From contig NC_092650.1 in NCBI RefSeq assembly GCF_032118995.1, forward strand, positions 2,170,001 through 2,234,000: a stretch of DNA of 64,000 nucleotides, read 5' to 3'. Of this stretch, positions 44,236 through 56,685 are shown piece after piece. Within the stretch, counting starts at the first letter, position 1; each line of letters opens with the position of its first letter. The notes beneath the pieces were generated by a model. That model was not told the DNA's origin. It searched no databases and was given only the letters and a program-made list of their open reading frames with translations. This DNA is from Asterias amurensis. Lineage: Eukaryota > Echinodermata > Asteroidea > Forcipulatida > Asteriidae. The position numbers and the translations under genes are program-made.

Positions 44236-45413
44236 AACCAGTTTTTACCTACAAGATATTTACTTGGATATATCCGTTCTGCTGAAAATAGATTCATTGT
44301 TGATTCTAGAGTAGCAACTGTACACAACGGCCCCAGCATGTACTATGTATACTTCCACAGTGCGACCATTGAACCATCATCTCAACTAACAAAGTCCAAT
44401 GTAGGACACAGTTCTCTTGTATTATGTATTTGTTGAAGTTTCTATCTTTTGAGTGATAGCAGCAAGATTACAAATATGTGTTTGTCTTTTGTTTTGTTTT
44501 CTTAGGTTTTCACCGACAATGGTAGATTGTCCTGTAAACTTTGCTGTATGTCCTTCCTTCCATTGTTTTATGCCAGGGCTAGTATCGGCATACACTGTTG
44601 ATGTAGAGCATCACCAGACAATAGAATGACCTTGGGTTAGGATTATGTAAATGAGATTTCAGTAATCATGTTGATACATCAGCCTACAATGTGTACATAG
44701 TATACAGTTATGCCAAAGAGCAAGGACCAGGTTATACCATCTACCTCCATGGTTATACAGTCCTAGAAGGGGTGGGGGGGGGGGTCCTAAACAAACATGA
44801 TGAATAATTGACAGACACAATGGCAACTCATTGCATTGCATAACAAGTGGGATAACGGTAACTCTAATAGTGATTGATTTACCAATGTAGCTTGTTAGCA
44901 GCAAGCGAGCAAACAAACTGTGTACCACTACCTGTCTTCTTCTACAAATGTTAGTTTAAAACAAGGTTTAAAAAGTAGAATCGGCAGTTGATGAACAAAT
45001 TTTTCTGAATGCAGGCCTTGAACTTCGCTATTAAAGGGGCACAGCAATTTTCCTCTGGTGGTAAGAGGCACTTCTATGAGGAAAATGCAAATTTATTCAT
45101 GTTAGAACTTTGGAAAGTGCACTACGGCAAAAGCACAGGGCACCACGGCAATTGCTGTGGGTGCCGTGGGTTGTTTCGAGGCTTGAGAATGTGAGTCAAA
45201 CAGAAAGGATGTAAAGCTGATTTTCAGTTCATGTTTGATTGAATGTTCGATCGAAGCTTGCTTCAAGTTTAAACATTCCTGCAACTGCTTTACTTTAGTA
45301 TGGCAGAAAAAAAACTCAAACAAAACTCAAACATGTTTAATGTACATCGTTTTTGTTTTGTTTTCTTTTCCTGCAGTAGTGCCATCTGTTGGGGTTGGCA
45401 GTCGTCTCTAACC

Positions 45414-48400
45414 ATGGCAGCATCTCCTCCCTCAACCCCAAAGTCTTCAACCTTTTCTTCTACATCCTTCCCATCGAGTAGTTGTCTCACCGACTGTCTC
45501 GGATGTCGACCGCACCTCACTCATCTAGCCTGCATAGAGACTCGTATGTGTAACAGGCTCTCGACGCTACTCACCATCGTGGTCTGCGGTGCCGTTTTAT
45601 TCTGGATCTTCCAAGAACAGTTGTTACTCCTTCTGCCATGGCTCGTCAGCACCGACCCTTACATCGGATTTATCGTCTTCTTCATTCTCTTCGTAATCAT
45701 CTCGCTTCCGTCCTCGATCCCGGGATATTTAGTTTTAAACGTAGCCGCGGGTTACCGTTATGGAATAGCGTTAGGTACCATGACTGTGATATTCTGCGCA
45801 CTGGGAGGTGCATACTGTGCCTTTGTATTCTGTAGATTGCCGTGTACAGCGTTTCTACTGGCCAAGCTACAGAATGATTATCTGCAGGCTATTGTAAACT
45901 TGGTTGAAGGTGAACATTCTTTTAAAGTCATAGCGCTGACGAGATTGACTCCGATTCCTTTTGGTCTGCAGAATGGTTTATTTGCAGTAAGTCATTGCAT
46001 TCAAAATAACAATTTCCTAAAAATATTGTAATAAATAACGTTTAACTTTCTGTATGGCGGAACCACTTTTTCACTCATTTTTACAAAAAGAAGTGGATAT
46101 CTCATTGAGGTAAACTATATTATTTCATATCAAATGAAAAAGTGGTGGCGCCATACAGAAACTTTTCCTAAATAACAATAGTGGTTTATGATAAAGCACT
46201 CAAATCCATTACTCAGTGACTCAAGGCACTTCAACATTCAGTGTTTTCCTGCAAGGTATTTTGGAGCTACTTGAGATTGATATTGGGAGTGGAATATGCA
46301 AACTTAGGTTTTATGGTAGTTTTCAGGGCTTGAAATTGGGAGAAAGCCCTCATCAAGGCTGAAGGAATTGCAGCTCAAAACTGTTACTGGACCAGAGACT
46401 TTGAAATTGTTACAAGACCGCAATAAAAGCAAGAAAAACACTCTACACAGTTTGACATTTTAGCTGTTTTTGGAACAAGCACAAAAAGAAGATTTATCAA
46501 ATTTTGTGTATGGGTAACACTTCTATAGTTAATGGCATTGAAAGACATCTGTATTCATCAGTAAATGAAAAATGCAGTGAGGTGTTACTGTTCAAAAGCA
46601 CAAGACCACCAGACTGGTACAATTGTAAGTTACTGGCCCGACGCTAACATCATTGGCCAGTGGTAATTTCGAGCCCTGGTTTTAAATGTTAGTGAATATT
46701 CGTAAGGAATCACAGGCCGACTTGGGCCAGCGGTCCTCAGGTCCAGTGTTAGTTTCGAGCCCTTGTTTTAAAAATATCATTGATTAGATCATACGAAAGC
46801 AGAGTTGTCATTGACATTAATGTATTATTCTTAACAGATGACGAATGTTTCTGTCTGTACCTTTGTATCGGCGACGGCTGTTGGATTATTTCCGAATCAA
46901 CTTCTTAGTTCCTACTTGGGCTCCACATTGCGCTCTGTGAAGGATTTAACCCACCATCAATGGAATAGTCAAGTTGTTATCATTCAGGTAAGAATATTAT
47001 TCCCTTCGGCCTCGGGAAATAGGCGCTCTTCTGGTCACTCAAAGTCCCTCGGGGGAATGGATGTACACTAGTTACCGAATTATGCCAGTCAATATGTGTT
47101 TTATAACACAGCTCGGTCTTAATGTGAAATAAGAACAGAAATCTAGAAAAGAAAGGAAGTTTTGTATTTGCTGTTCACGGTTCAAGTCAAGAGAGGGCGC
47201 TGTGACCGGGCACTATTTTCAAAGACTAGTGCCCGCTGGGGAACTAGTTCCCGCAAAACACGCGCGCACGACCACTAGACTATATTAGTTCATCCCACGT
47301 GACCGTGTTTCAGCCAACCAGAATACAGAACTTTGTTATGGGTTGGTAACAATTTCACCACAAGGGTTGCATGCAGTTCATTGATGTGAGTTGTGGAGTT
47401 GCAGGTAGTATTAATTTTTTTACTTTATATTTATTGGTTTATATCATTAAAAAAAGGAATGAACAGTATGACAACCGATGGGTTGAGTTGCATTTTTTGT
47501 AGTTTTTTTATGTGAGCTCAATCAATGCATGGGAGATTGGTGATTTGCTTTCTCACTGAATGAAAACCCAGGATAATAAACAAGAATGAAATAAAAACTG
47601 GGATGTGTATGCTTCTGTTATGAAGTTACTAAGATTAGAAATAGAAGTTGTTACAAGAACCAACAGGTAGGGGTGTAAAGTTCAATACAATGGACACACA
47701 ACTAGTAGCACCTGTTTATCAAAAGGTCAACCAACTTTGGACCCAGTAAAGACTGGACAGCTGGGTTCGCATAGTGGTATCTTTCCTCACCTTTCACCTC
47801 TAGGACCCTGGTTAAAATCACCCTGTGGCACTAACCCTAACCCCTAACCCTATGTGGATTGCATTTTCAGTCTCTACGGACTACGTGGGTTTTCCCAGGA
47901 ATAATTCTCTGTGGTTTTCCTCCTACATCTAAAACTGAAACTTCCTTCCTTGTATTCTCTCTTAGTACAGTGATTAAGAGAGAGTCCTTGGCTTCACAAC
48001 CAGAATAAATGAAATGAAATAAATGAAAATGAATTACCCAGGATAAATTGTTGTTGATAAGAATAAAAAACTGGGTGTGCATGCTTCTACCATTGAAGTA
48101 CCTAATCACCATAAGGTCAACCAACTTTGGACCCAGTAAAGACCCCCCCCCCCCAGGGGTAAATGGGTACCTGTGAGGGCAAAGATGTTTCTTGAGATTG
48201 ATTTAGCCGGATAGCGCATTTGTTGCACAAGGCTGTATACTCCCCAGGAAGCTGAGAAGGGTTACCAGTATTATTTGAATATCTGGAAGATTGAACTACT
48301 GAATATTCACCAAGGTGTTTTTTTTTCTTTCCAGGTGTGCCTTACCATTACACTGTCCTGTTATGTAATAGCCAAAGCACAGAGACATCTACTTATCAAA

Positions 48401-48640
48401 ATCCATGATCATAAAGTCAACAAGCTAGAAGAGAACACTACGATTCAGGTCATCCCAACTGCACTTCCGAGAGTGAACCCTGGGTCAAAGGTGAAAGGTC
48501 AGGATTATGGTAAGGTCAGTAGCGTCGTCAACTGGGAAGATAAACTTTCAGTTATGATTGAGAATGAGATGGTTAAAGGGAAAGAATTAACAAATGAAAA
48601 CGACAATAATCAAAATGCTTTTGAGAAGTGGGTCACGTGA
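45414..48640 (+). CDS. TMEM64: TMEM64-like VTT/DedA membrane protein
   Basis: Coding exons 45414-45986, 46838-46987 and 48335-48640 (all phase 0) give 342 residues; human TMEM64 is about 380. After a Ser/Thr/Pro-rich start and a Cys-rich segment there is a membrane helix (LLTIVVCGAVLFWIF), then the VTT/DedA domain with LPSSIPGYLVLNVAAGYRYG, the conserved ALTRLTPIPFGLQNGLFA, and FPNQLLSSYLGSTLRS, all matching TMEM64. The tail (residues about 260-342) is charged and poorly conserved. The ATG at 45414 is preferred over an in-frame ATG at 45300 because a good acceptor (CTTTTCCTGCAG) ends at 45376, so an upstream non-coding exon probably exists but was not found. VTT relatives TMEM41B and VMP1 are ER lipid scramblases; TMEM64 itself has been linked to SERCA2 calcium handling. 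Confidence 0.93.
46045..46166. mobile_element. Small TIR element, TTTCTGTATGGCG ends
   Basis: TTTCTGTATGGCGGAACCAC and GTGGTGGCGCCATACAGAAA are inverted ends of a roughly 120-bp element, 60 bp into TMEM64 intron 1 (between its coding exons 1 and 2). Confidence 0.65.
47820..48010 (+). mobile_element. Probable non-LTR retrotransposon 3' end
   Basis: Phrases CTACGTGGGTTTTCCCAGGAA, TTCCTCCTACATCTAAAACT and a tail of (AAATGAAAT)n at 48005-48030 look like the 3' UTR of a CR1/L2-type LINE. In TMEM64 intron 2. Confidence 0.45.
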
Positions 48641-48890
48641 TGTTATGGATTAGTTGGTTTCCAGTCGAGCATAAATTGTTTTTTGTGGTCTTAAAAATTA
48701 TTCGTGATTGTGGTGTTTAAAGAATCCAAAAAAAACTTTTAAAACACTTAAAAGTGTTTTGGGGACAACATTTCATCGAATTTGATAAAACCTGAAGTTT
48801 ATACAGCGATGATAGGAGCTTGTTTCTTCTAATTCAAATTGCTTGGTCAAATAACATGATAATGAATAAAACACAGATTTCTCCCAAAAA
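48641..48890 (+). other. TMEM64: TMEM64 3' UTR with poly(A) signal
   Basis: The sequence after the TGA stop is AT-rich. It contains a canonical AATAAA at 48865-48870, the first good candidate downstream of the stop. A longer 3' UTR is possible, since further AATAAA-like signals occur downstream. Confidence 0.5.
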
Positions 48891-51322
48891 TTATTTTTAA
48901 AAAAACGGGCGTTGAAGTCCCAAAACTGGACCTAAATTTGTATTTTGTATTTATGACAATCAAAAGTATTTATGAATTAAACTGCAATTGAATTAAGATT
49001 TATATTTAAGAATACAGTTTATTGTACAATAGTGTGCTAAGTATATTGTATAAAGGCGAGCAAGTTCAAGAACCAGTTTCATAAAGCTGCTAAGCAATTG
49101 GTTTTTGCTAAGCAACAAAATGAGTGGGCCACCAGTTGTAAATGTAAAGTGTATGGAATTTTGGCTGGTAACCATTTTTTGTTAAGCAGTTTTTTTCTGT
49201 GCTTAGCAAGTTACTTTGCTTACAGGCTTTATGAAAATAGTCCCAGACAATTGGGGTAGCAGTAGTTGCACAAAACGGCCTTCCATCAAAAACAATGCCA
49301 GTGACAAGAATTATTACATTTATTATTTATTCATTGTGTGAAATGAGTGCATGGTTATTTTCATACTAGAAATATATCCTGGAGCGGCCAACTTGATTTT
49401 TCTCAAATCCAAATCATTGTAACGGAACCGAGAATCGAAGAAGGAAAATCAGGGTGTCCTTTTTTATTTATGGATTTTAGCATTCGTTATTTTTATTGGA
49501 ATTCACGCAACTTGACTAAGATGGTGACAGCATGGATTTATAAAATGCAGGATTTTTTTTCTGGATAAAGCTTTCAATTTGTAAATCAATCCGGATTTAA
49601 TTAGTGATTCTAATTATTTTAATCTTTTGTCATCAGATGACTAGTGTTCGGAATCCTGTCATTATGATTTCTGGCATAACTGTTTTAGTTATCATATTAT
49701 TGGTTTATTTAAAAAATGGAAACATGGCGTCCACCATCAACACTTTGGCTGTGAATAACCAATACTTTATATTGAAAAACATATCTTTTCACAACCTTTT
49801 TTTCCTTGAAACTTTTTCCACCAAAGATTTTAAGTTTTTTAAATGCAGCTAAAACTTAATTGATATTTTATTTAATATTTTTTTTGTAAAAAAGCTTAAT
49901 GTTTTCCCACTTTCTTGCTGCATTGTGTAAAGAAAAGAAATTTTTTATATCCTGAAACATGTTTGTTGGGGTGTTTTTTTTTCTTTTTCTGTAGTTGTTG
50001 ACATTCACACATCAAGCAAAAAGGAAATTAAGCTAATTTTAATGTTTTAAACAATTGTTTCTCAAAAATGAGGTTGAGTGGGTCAAAAGAAATAACTGAA
50101 AATCGAAATTCAGATGTTATTTATATTAAAACAAATATAAATGTATTTACTAACAAAAGAAGAAAATTACCTAGCTGGCCGAGCTCATGAATTTCATTCC
50201 TTATTCAAATACAAAGTTGTTTGTTTTAAAGCAAGGAAACGCCATTGAAAATGACTGATGATTGAGACCTCTGATCTAAAATATTTGGTTTATTCAGGGC
50301 ATTTCTTTGTTTAACAGTCTGTTAATTAAATTTAGGAAGGTTTTTTTTTTAATGTTTTTTACCTTGATAGAATTACCTAAGAACAGAAAAAAAGTATAAA
50401 ACTGAATTAAAAACAAAGCAAAACATTATATGAGTCACTTTGTAATGAAAGGATTGTTATCAGTACATAGCTATAAAAACAAGTGTTATCTCAACAATTA
50501 CAAGATAACGCGAACAATTGTAGCTAAAAACAGGTTTAAAGGTCAAATTGTTAACTGATATTTTTTCACTCATTCATAGTTTTTGAAAATGATATGAGCA
50601 ACTGATAATGAAAAGATCTATTTAAATTTTTCTTATAATCTTGTGAAAAATTGTATATACAAATTGCTTTAATAAATTAAATTGTGTAAACATACCGATC
50701 GCCCAGGGTAAATGAAATTAAATAAAGATATAAATGTAAATAAAAACGATTTGTTTTTAGAATAGATAACCAGTCAAATGTAAGTTATTAATGAAAATGA
50801 TATTTTATGGACTGTGTGTATTTACCATGTGTCTGTTTAAAAGAGAACTTTGGTGAATTATAAACTTGACTCTATCTTCAAAGCTCAAAGCCTTTTCTTA
50901 CCTCATTGCTACATCAAGCGCTATTAAATCACATTTTTTAAAATAATCTTTAAGAGTTTGGTAATAGTTTTAATTATGAGAATGCTAAGATCAAATGTTG
51001 CCTGTGTCTGTTATGTCATCTGTTAATATTTGAGTGTAACCATGTTACACTCCTTTGTGGAAAAATGAACCAAATCAACCAACGGGAATGCCAAACATTT
51101 GCCTAACAGCTAAAATGCACAACACATTAATTGCCTCAAAGCATGCATTCTCAGAGTTCTATTTCAATGAATAAATGCAAGGTAGATATTGTTAAAACAT
51201 TCCAGTTTGGTACATTCCTTTTCAGATAAACTTTGTTTGCATTTCATGGTGCAATGTCAATACTATTCAGGTCATATGATGATATTCCTTTTCTAATATT
51301 ATTATATAAATTTCACAAAAGT
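48891..51322. other. Gene-free AT-rich stretch downstream of TMEM64
   Basis: A GCTTAGC-type fold-back at about 49072-49247 is the only repeat I recognise. The rest is A/T-rich with no convincing frames; some may be an extended TMEM64 3' UTR. Confidence 0.45.
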
Positions 51323-51713
51323 TTGAAGACACTAGACACCTTTGGTAGTAGTCAAAGACCAGTCTTCTCACTTGGTGTATATCAACATTTGCACAAAATA
51401 ACAAACCTGTAACAATTTTAGCTCAATTGGTCGTAGAAGTTGCGAGATAAAAAATAAAAAACACCCTAGTCACACGAAGTTGTGTGCTTTCAGATGCTTG
51501 ATACCGAGACCTCAAAATCAACTGCTTAGGTTTCGAAATCAAATTCAAATATTTTAGTGGAAAGTTACTTCTTTCTCGAAAACTAAAATTGCTTCAGAGG
51601 GAGCCGTTTCTCACAATGTTTTACTATCAACAGTTCAACATTGCTTGTTACCAAGTAATTTTTTATGCCAACATTTATTTTGAGTAATTACCAATAGTGT
51701 CCAGTGCCTTTAC
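51323..51713 (+). mobile_element. Family 1 TIR element
   Basis: TTGAAGACACTAGACACC to GTGTCCAGTGCCTTTACA, full length, in the gap between TMEM64 and SLC66A2. Confidence 0.72.
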
Positions 51714-52065
51714 AGCACACACGGTCTGTTAGTTCAATGTGCATGTTACTTACTCTTTCAGTCTGAACTTTCCCTTTATGAAATTTGAAATGTTATTTTT
51801 TATTCCATAAATTGACTGAAGGTGCTTATTTTTTACCCACAAAATGCTTTAAATTAATCATGCTTTAAAATGCATTTGTTTTTTTAAATTAGGACAGAAG
51901 TCTTTGACTTCCTTGTAGTCTTCATTTATCAGCCAATCAGTCAGATTTGTTGATCTAGCTTGTTCCGAGTAAACCACTTCAAAATTAGAAAGGTAGTGGT
52001 AGTACTTAAAGACCAACCAATTACATACAGAAACCTGCATTTAGCTTTCATAGCTTTCAAAGGCT

Positions 52066-52239
52066 TAAGCCCGGTTCATACCTCCTGCGAGTGCAAAGCG
52101 AATTTGACGTCGTCTGTTTTCGCAGCAATATTCGCAAAAGAGTTGAGCACAACTTAACTGCTGCGACCTATTCAATGTGAACTTCATATCAATTTCAACA
52201 TTCATATCGCATTTGCAGGAAGTATGAACCAGGCTTTAT
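52066..52239. mobile_element. Fold-back element with CGAATGCGAA-type arms, diverged
   Basis: CCCGGTTCATACCTCCTGCGA and GCAGGAAGTATGAACCAGGC bracket a decayed copy. A fragment of the same family is at about 24195-24225. Confidence 0.6.
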
Positions 52240-52317
52240 GCAGTTTTTTATAATTAGTATTCAAGTGCTACCACCACCTTCCTGTTATTTCTATCTGGCT
52301 AACACGGCTCTTTTAAA

Positions 52318-52467
52318 ATAGTTAATGGCCTGACGTTTCGACCCTAGCAGAGTCTTTCTCGAAGGCTAAGTGACAAGTGACAACACAACAAACATGTTTG
52401 TTGTGTTGTCACTTAGCCTTCGAGAAAGACTCTGCTAGGGTCGAAACGTCAGGCCATTAACTATTTT
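52318..52467. repeat. Near-perfect 150-bp palindrome containing CGAAACGTC
   Basis: TAGTTAATGGCCTGACGTTT CGACCCTAGCAGAGTC is matched by its full reverse complement. The centre is ACAACACAACAAACATG/CATGTTTGTTGTGTTGT with a duplicated GTGACAA. Fragments of the same arm recur near 4590-4650, 8900-8945 and 17265-17300. Confidence 0.75.
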
Positions 52468-53249
52468 TTGCATTTATACTCTCGGTCCATTTGGTTGGTA
52501 AGTTGTTTGCAACAGCTAATTCTATTTTCTCTTTTAAAATAGTAATTTAAGCTTTCATTTGGTAAATTGTTTTTCTGAAGTTGTGTTACTTTTATACATA
52601 AATAATGATATCTTTTCTGAATGAGTTAACTATGTGAAGCTGCTGTGTCATATCAAAGAATTATGAATAAAAATTAAGATGATTAAAAAAAGAAATGTTA
52701 GTTTTGTGCTGTGGGTGTTTCTCTTTGACTTGTATGTTTTTATAAAGTAGAGTAACTGTTTAGCATAAAAATAAACCAATTTTTTAAATGTTGAGATAAA
52801 TCTTAAAAATCATTTTGTACATTTTTTTTCAGAGCATTTGACAATTTATATTTAATTTAAATTTATTTTAAAAGTGAGAGCCTTGGATATTGGGATTTTA
52901 TTTTTAATTTGTTGACTGTTTTCTTTAGGAGAAATGCATTGAAAGGGTTTATCTGACAGCGTTACAAATGTATAAATAAAACCACATTAAAATGCACTGT
53001 TTTAATTAAAAAGCCATTTTATTTAAAATACTTGATCAGCCCAAAATTAAAGAATATACACGTGAAGGAATGAATCATAAAATATTGTATCGTTATATAC
53101 TATACACTTACCATAAATTCAGATTATTTATATCAATGACATTCCCGCCAGAAGTTTTATTAATAATGAGTAATTTGACACTAATCATAAAGGTATCAGA
53201 CAGGTATCAGAAAGGTATCAGAAATTTTGAGAAGTTGACATTTAGTACA

Positions 53250-53412
53250 TAGACCTTTTCGCACCTGGGGCGCGTGCGTAAAGCTTGGAATTAGGTACAT
53301 TGTGGTCTAGCTGGTGATCAAATTTTATCGAATTTGATCCATACCTATCCCACAATGCACCTCATTCAACAGTCTGCGCTTGCGCAATGGTATTTGTGAA
53401 AAGGTCATTATG
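53250..53412. repeat. Imperfect fold-back element
   Basis: TAGACCTTTTCGCACCTGGG and its partner TTTGTGAAAAGGTCAT flank inner TCAAATTTTATCGAATTTGA. About 160 bp, intergenic. Confidence 0.5.
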
Positions 53413-53780
53413 GTTACTGTGAAACTGCCCAATTGTTGAATTCATATGAAGGACCAAATTATGGATAAAAATATATACACTTATCATTATTCTATAAAGA
53501 GAACTATAACCACTTGCAGCATAAACACAAATAATAATCAATCAATAATAGGCTAACTAATAAAACAAACAGTAATCATAAAGTAATAATAAATAAAGTT
53601 TTAATGGGTATGTATTACAGTACAACCTTGTTTTGTCAAGTGTTGTACATTTATATTGTTATGCAATAACTCCCCTAAAAATTTCCCCATCTTATTGTTT
53701 GCCAAGCTTCTTCAGTCACTTCACTCAAGAGTTGCCTGAAAACTCATCTATTTTCAAAATAATAATGCATTTTTTGTGCG

Positions 53781-54152
53781 TTAAAGGGAAGGTACACGTT
53801 TGGTAATTACTCAAAACAAACATTAACTTAAAAACTGACTTGGTAAGGAGAATTGGAGAGCTGTTGATAGTATAGAACATTTAAGTAAGGTAGTTTTTGG
53901 AAAGGTAGTTTTTGAGAAAGAGGTAATTTCTCCATTCATATTAAAAGACTTCTAGCTAGAAGTCTTTTATTCCTATCTGAAAGCACACAAACACATCCAA
54001 CAAGGGTGTTTTTTTCTTTCATCATTTTCTCGCAACTTCGCCAACCAATTGATCCCAAATTTTCACAGGCTCATTATTTGATGCTTATGATGGGATTCAC
54101 CAGGTGTAAAAACTGGTCTTTGATAATTACCAAACCTGTACAGTGCCTTTAA
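53781..54152 (-). mobile_element. Family 1 TIR element, variant subfamily
   Basis: TTAAAGGGAAGGTACACGTTTGG left end. The central palindrome is AGACTTCTAGCTAGAAGTCT, as in the other variant copies. Right end GTACAGTGCCTTTAAA. Confidence 0.65.
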
Positions 54153-54641
54153 ATTCCTGTGTTGTTTTTGTGGCTAGATGGCGAGGATCTTGGCTGGTAA
54201 CCTCTCCCCTTTAAAAAATTCTTTTTCTATAAAAAAAAAATGGTGATTTTTCTTTTATGGACTTTTTAACTTGATCTTATTTTGTTGTGGTTTGTATGCT
54301 TAACTTTTTGTAAAGGGCTTGGAGGTTCTGCTTAAAGCACTAAGTAAGTGTCTTTTATTATTGTTATTACTTCAAATTTGTTTTAATAGACCAGTTTAGA
54401 GAAGTCAAAAACTTGTCTGGAACTAATCCCGAAAGAACTAGCAAGTCACCTAAAGGGAAAATCCACAACTCCAGTCTTGACAAAGGCAAGTATTGTAAGA
54501 ATATTCACTACAAACATTTGTAAAAGAAACTAAATAAAAACCATAATTTCAAAATTTTAAACGTAAATATTTTACAATAGTAAAATGAAGTCAGTTACTT
54601 ATTTTAAGCGTATAGCACAGCCAGCAGTTGGTGGCCAAACG

Positions 54642-55019
54642 TTAAAGGCATGTACACCTTTGGTAATTACTCAAAATATAAACTGGAATAAAACCTTACT
54701 TGGTAACAAGCAAAGGAGAGCTGTTGATAGTATAAACCATTGTGAGAAACAACTCCCTCTGAAAAAAAATGTAGTTTTTGAGAAAGAGTTAATGTCTCAC
54801 TAAAATAATCAAAGACTTCTGGCCAGAAGCCTTTAATTCCTATCTGAAAGCACACAATTGTGTACAACAAGGGTGATATTTCTTTCATAATTTCCTCGCA
54901 ACTTCAATGACCAATTGAGTCCAAATTTTCACAGGCTTGATATTTTATGCATATGTTGGGATACACCAAGTGAGAATAAGTGGTCTTAGACAGTTACCAA
55001 ACGTGTTCAATGCCTTTAA
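54642..55019 (-). mobile_element. Family 1 TIR element, variant subfamily
   Basis: TTAAAGGCATGTACACCTTTGG to CCAAACGTGTTCAATGCCTTTAA, intermediate between the two subfamilies. The central palindrome is of the GACTTCTGGCCAGAAG type. Confidence 0.62.
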
Positions 55020-56341
55020 AAGCCTCCAAGAAATGCATATTGCACAATTACCATCCACTGGACTACACTGGGCCACACAAAACATAAATGTTGGATTCGA
55101 GTGCATTGTCACAGAATATAATCATGAGGAGAAATCTTGGACTATTTCATGTCACAAAGTCAAGTCAAATAAGAGCAAGATTTCACCAAGTAATTATTTT
55201 CTGCGAAAAATGCACAAATGAAATGCATTTAATGTTTGTTTTATAAAACTCTACACACATAGATCCTTTTGATTTGAAGTTTGTTCACAATAAACCCACA
55301 TTGAAACTTAGTCATTCCCACACTCTTAACGATCCGAAAAACCCCTTCCAAACAACGTGGATGACACCATGTAAACACTTTGTCCAACTTGTTTGGACAA
55401 ACGGGCGAGACGATTAGGTTGAAAACAATGCTGCGAAACATCCAATATTTATCCATATCGGACGGGGACACCCGGGTGTCTGTGCATTAGACCATTTTTG
55501 GGCGTCATGGTGGTAAAGACAGGTAATGGATGACATGTGATGCATGTTCCTCCAATCAAATGACAAGGACAAGGATAAGTAATTAGGAGACTAATGTAGA
55601 ACTGAAATGTGTTAATGTAGATTTTAAGTAACACAGTGGATAAGTATTTTGTAGTCTACGGATAAAAGCAACATACATAATTTTATAGCAAATTTTCTCT
55701 GAAAAGCAAAACTTAAGTTAAAAATCCCTGATAACCAAGAACTGAGAAACAGCTTGCGAGCACGAATCCAACCATCATAGACGCATCTTTGGTTTCAAAA
55801 GCCTTTCTCCGCAATCGGGGTGTTTTATATGGGTTTATGTTCATGTTTAAACCCAGGATTGTCCGTTAAAACGGAGAAACCACATACCTGAAGGATGTAT
55901 GGCACTGGAAGCACATCAAGACCCAAATTCTTAGCGCTGCTTGAGCAGAGAAAATTATTGCTCAACAACTTTTGCTTAACAGAAATGAACAGGATACCAG
56001 TCACAAACTGTACATGTGACATTTTATTTTGGCTGGTAACTGTATTCTGGTAAGCTAATATTTGGTGCTTATCCGCTTTTTGTGCAGCTCTATGATTTTG
56101 GGCCTAGTCTCCTATTATGCTCAAACACCAATCTCATTTGCACGAAGTTCCTTGAGTCCGTTTCCATACACTGAAGTATTCTCTCTACCATTCAAATAAC
56201 CAGTGAACTATGACCCATAATAGTCTGGTATCCAATCCCTACCACAGACAGTCCAACCAAACTTAATAAGCCATTTGCACATTAGATTTGAATACAGTCT
56301 GGTGCAGTGTCGTGCTTGATCACAAGTTACCACTTAAATTA

Positions 56342-56524
56342 GAATACCTCAGACTATCGAGACAGTTTTTGCGTAGTTATGTAAGAGACGGTGAACACCC
56401 ATACACAATTCTGAATGGATGTGTATGGCACAATGGTACCAGGGTTTGCTGATCAGGAGGTTGCTACGCAAAAACTTGCCCGAACCATTTGACATAGCAA
56501 CTGTCTCTATAGTCTGAGGAATTC
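56342..56524. mobile_element. Fold-back element, GAATACCTCAGACTAT ends
   Basis: GAATACCTCAGACTATCGAGA and TCTATAGTCTGAGGAATTC are inverted ends, with a second pair GTTTTTGCGTAG/CTACGCAAAAAC inside. Lies downstream of SLC66A2. Confidence 0.6.
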
Positions 56525-56685
56525 AAATGTAAGCAGTGCATCGTAACTAAGCAAGTCATTGTACCAGACATCATTCAAATCTAACTCGCATCTGGCTTAT
56601 TGGCAAAAAGCAGAAGCACCCTGACATTCTAACCATATTTACATACATATTTGGATTTATCTGATAGCTTCATATAATACATCCA

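Larger units (their letters stand above)
52468..56685. other. Intergenic between TMEM64 and SLC66A2, repeat-rich
   Basis: Besides the repeat copies listed separately, 54160-54365 looks like a SINE tail (AAAGCACTAAGTAAGTG before an ATT-rich end). The remainder has no gene. The part just below 56685 is the SLC66A2 3' UTR; a candidate poly(A) signal on the minus strand lies near 56021. Confidence 0.4.

Noticed and set aside
45300..45376. Alternative TMEM64 start at an in-frame ATG (45300)
   Set aside because: A strong pyrimidine tract plus CAG ends at 45376, so this stretch is better read as intron; the extension also has no similarity to TMEM64.
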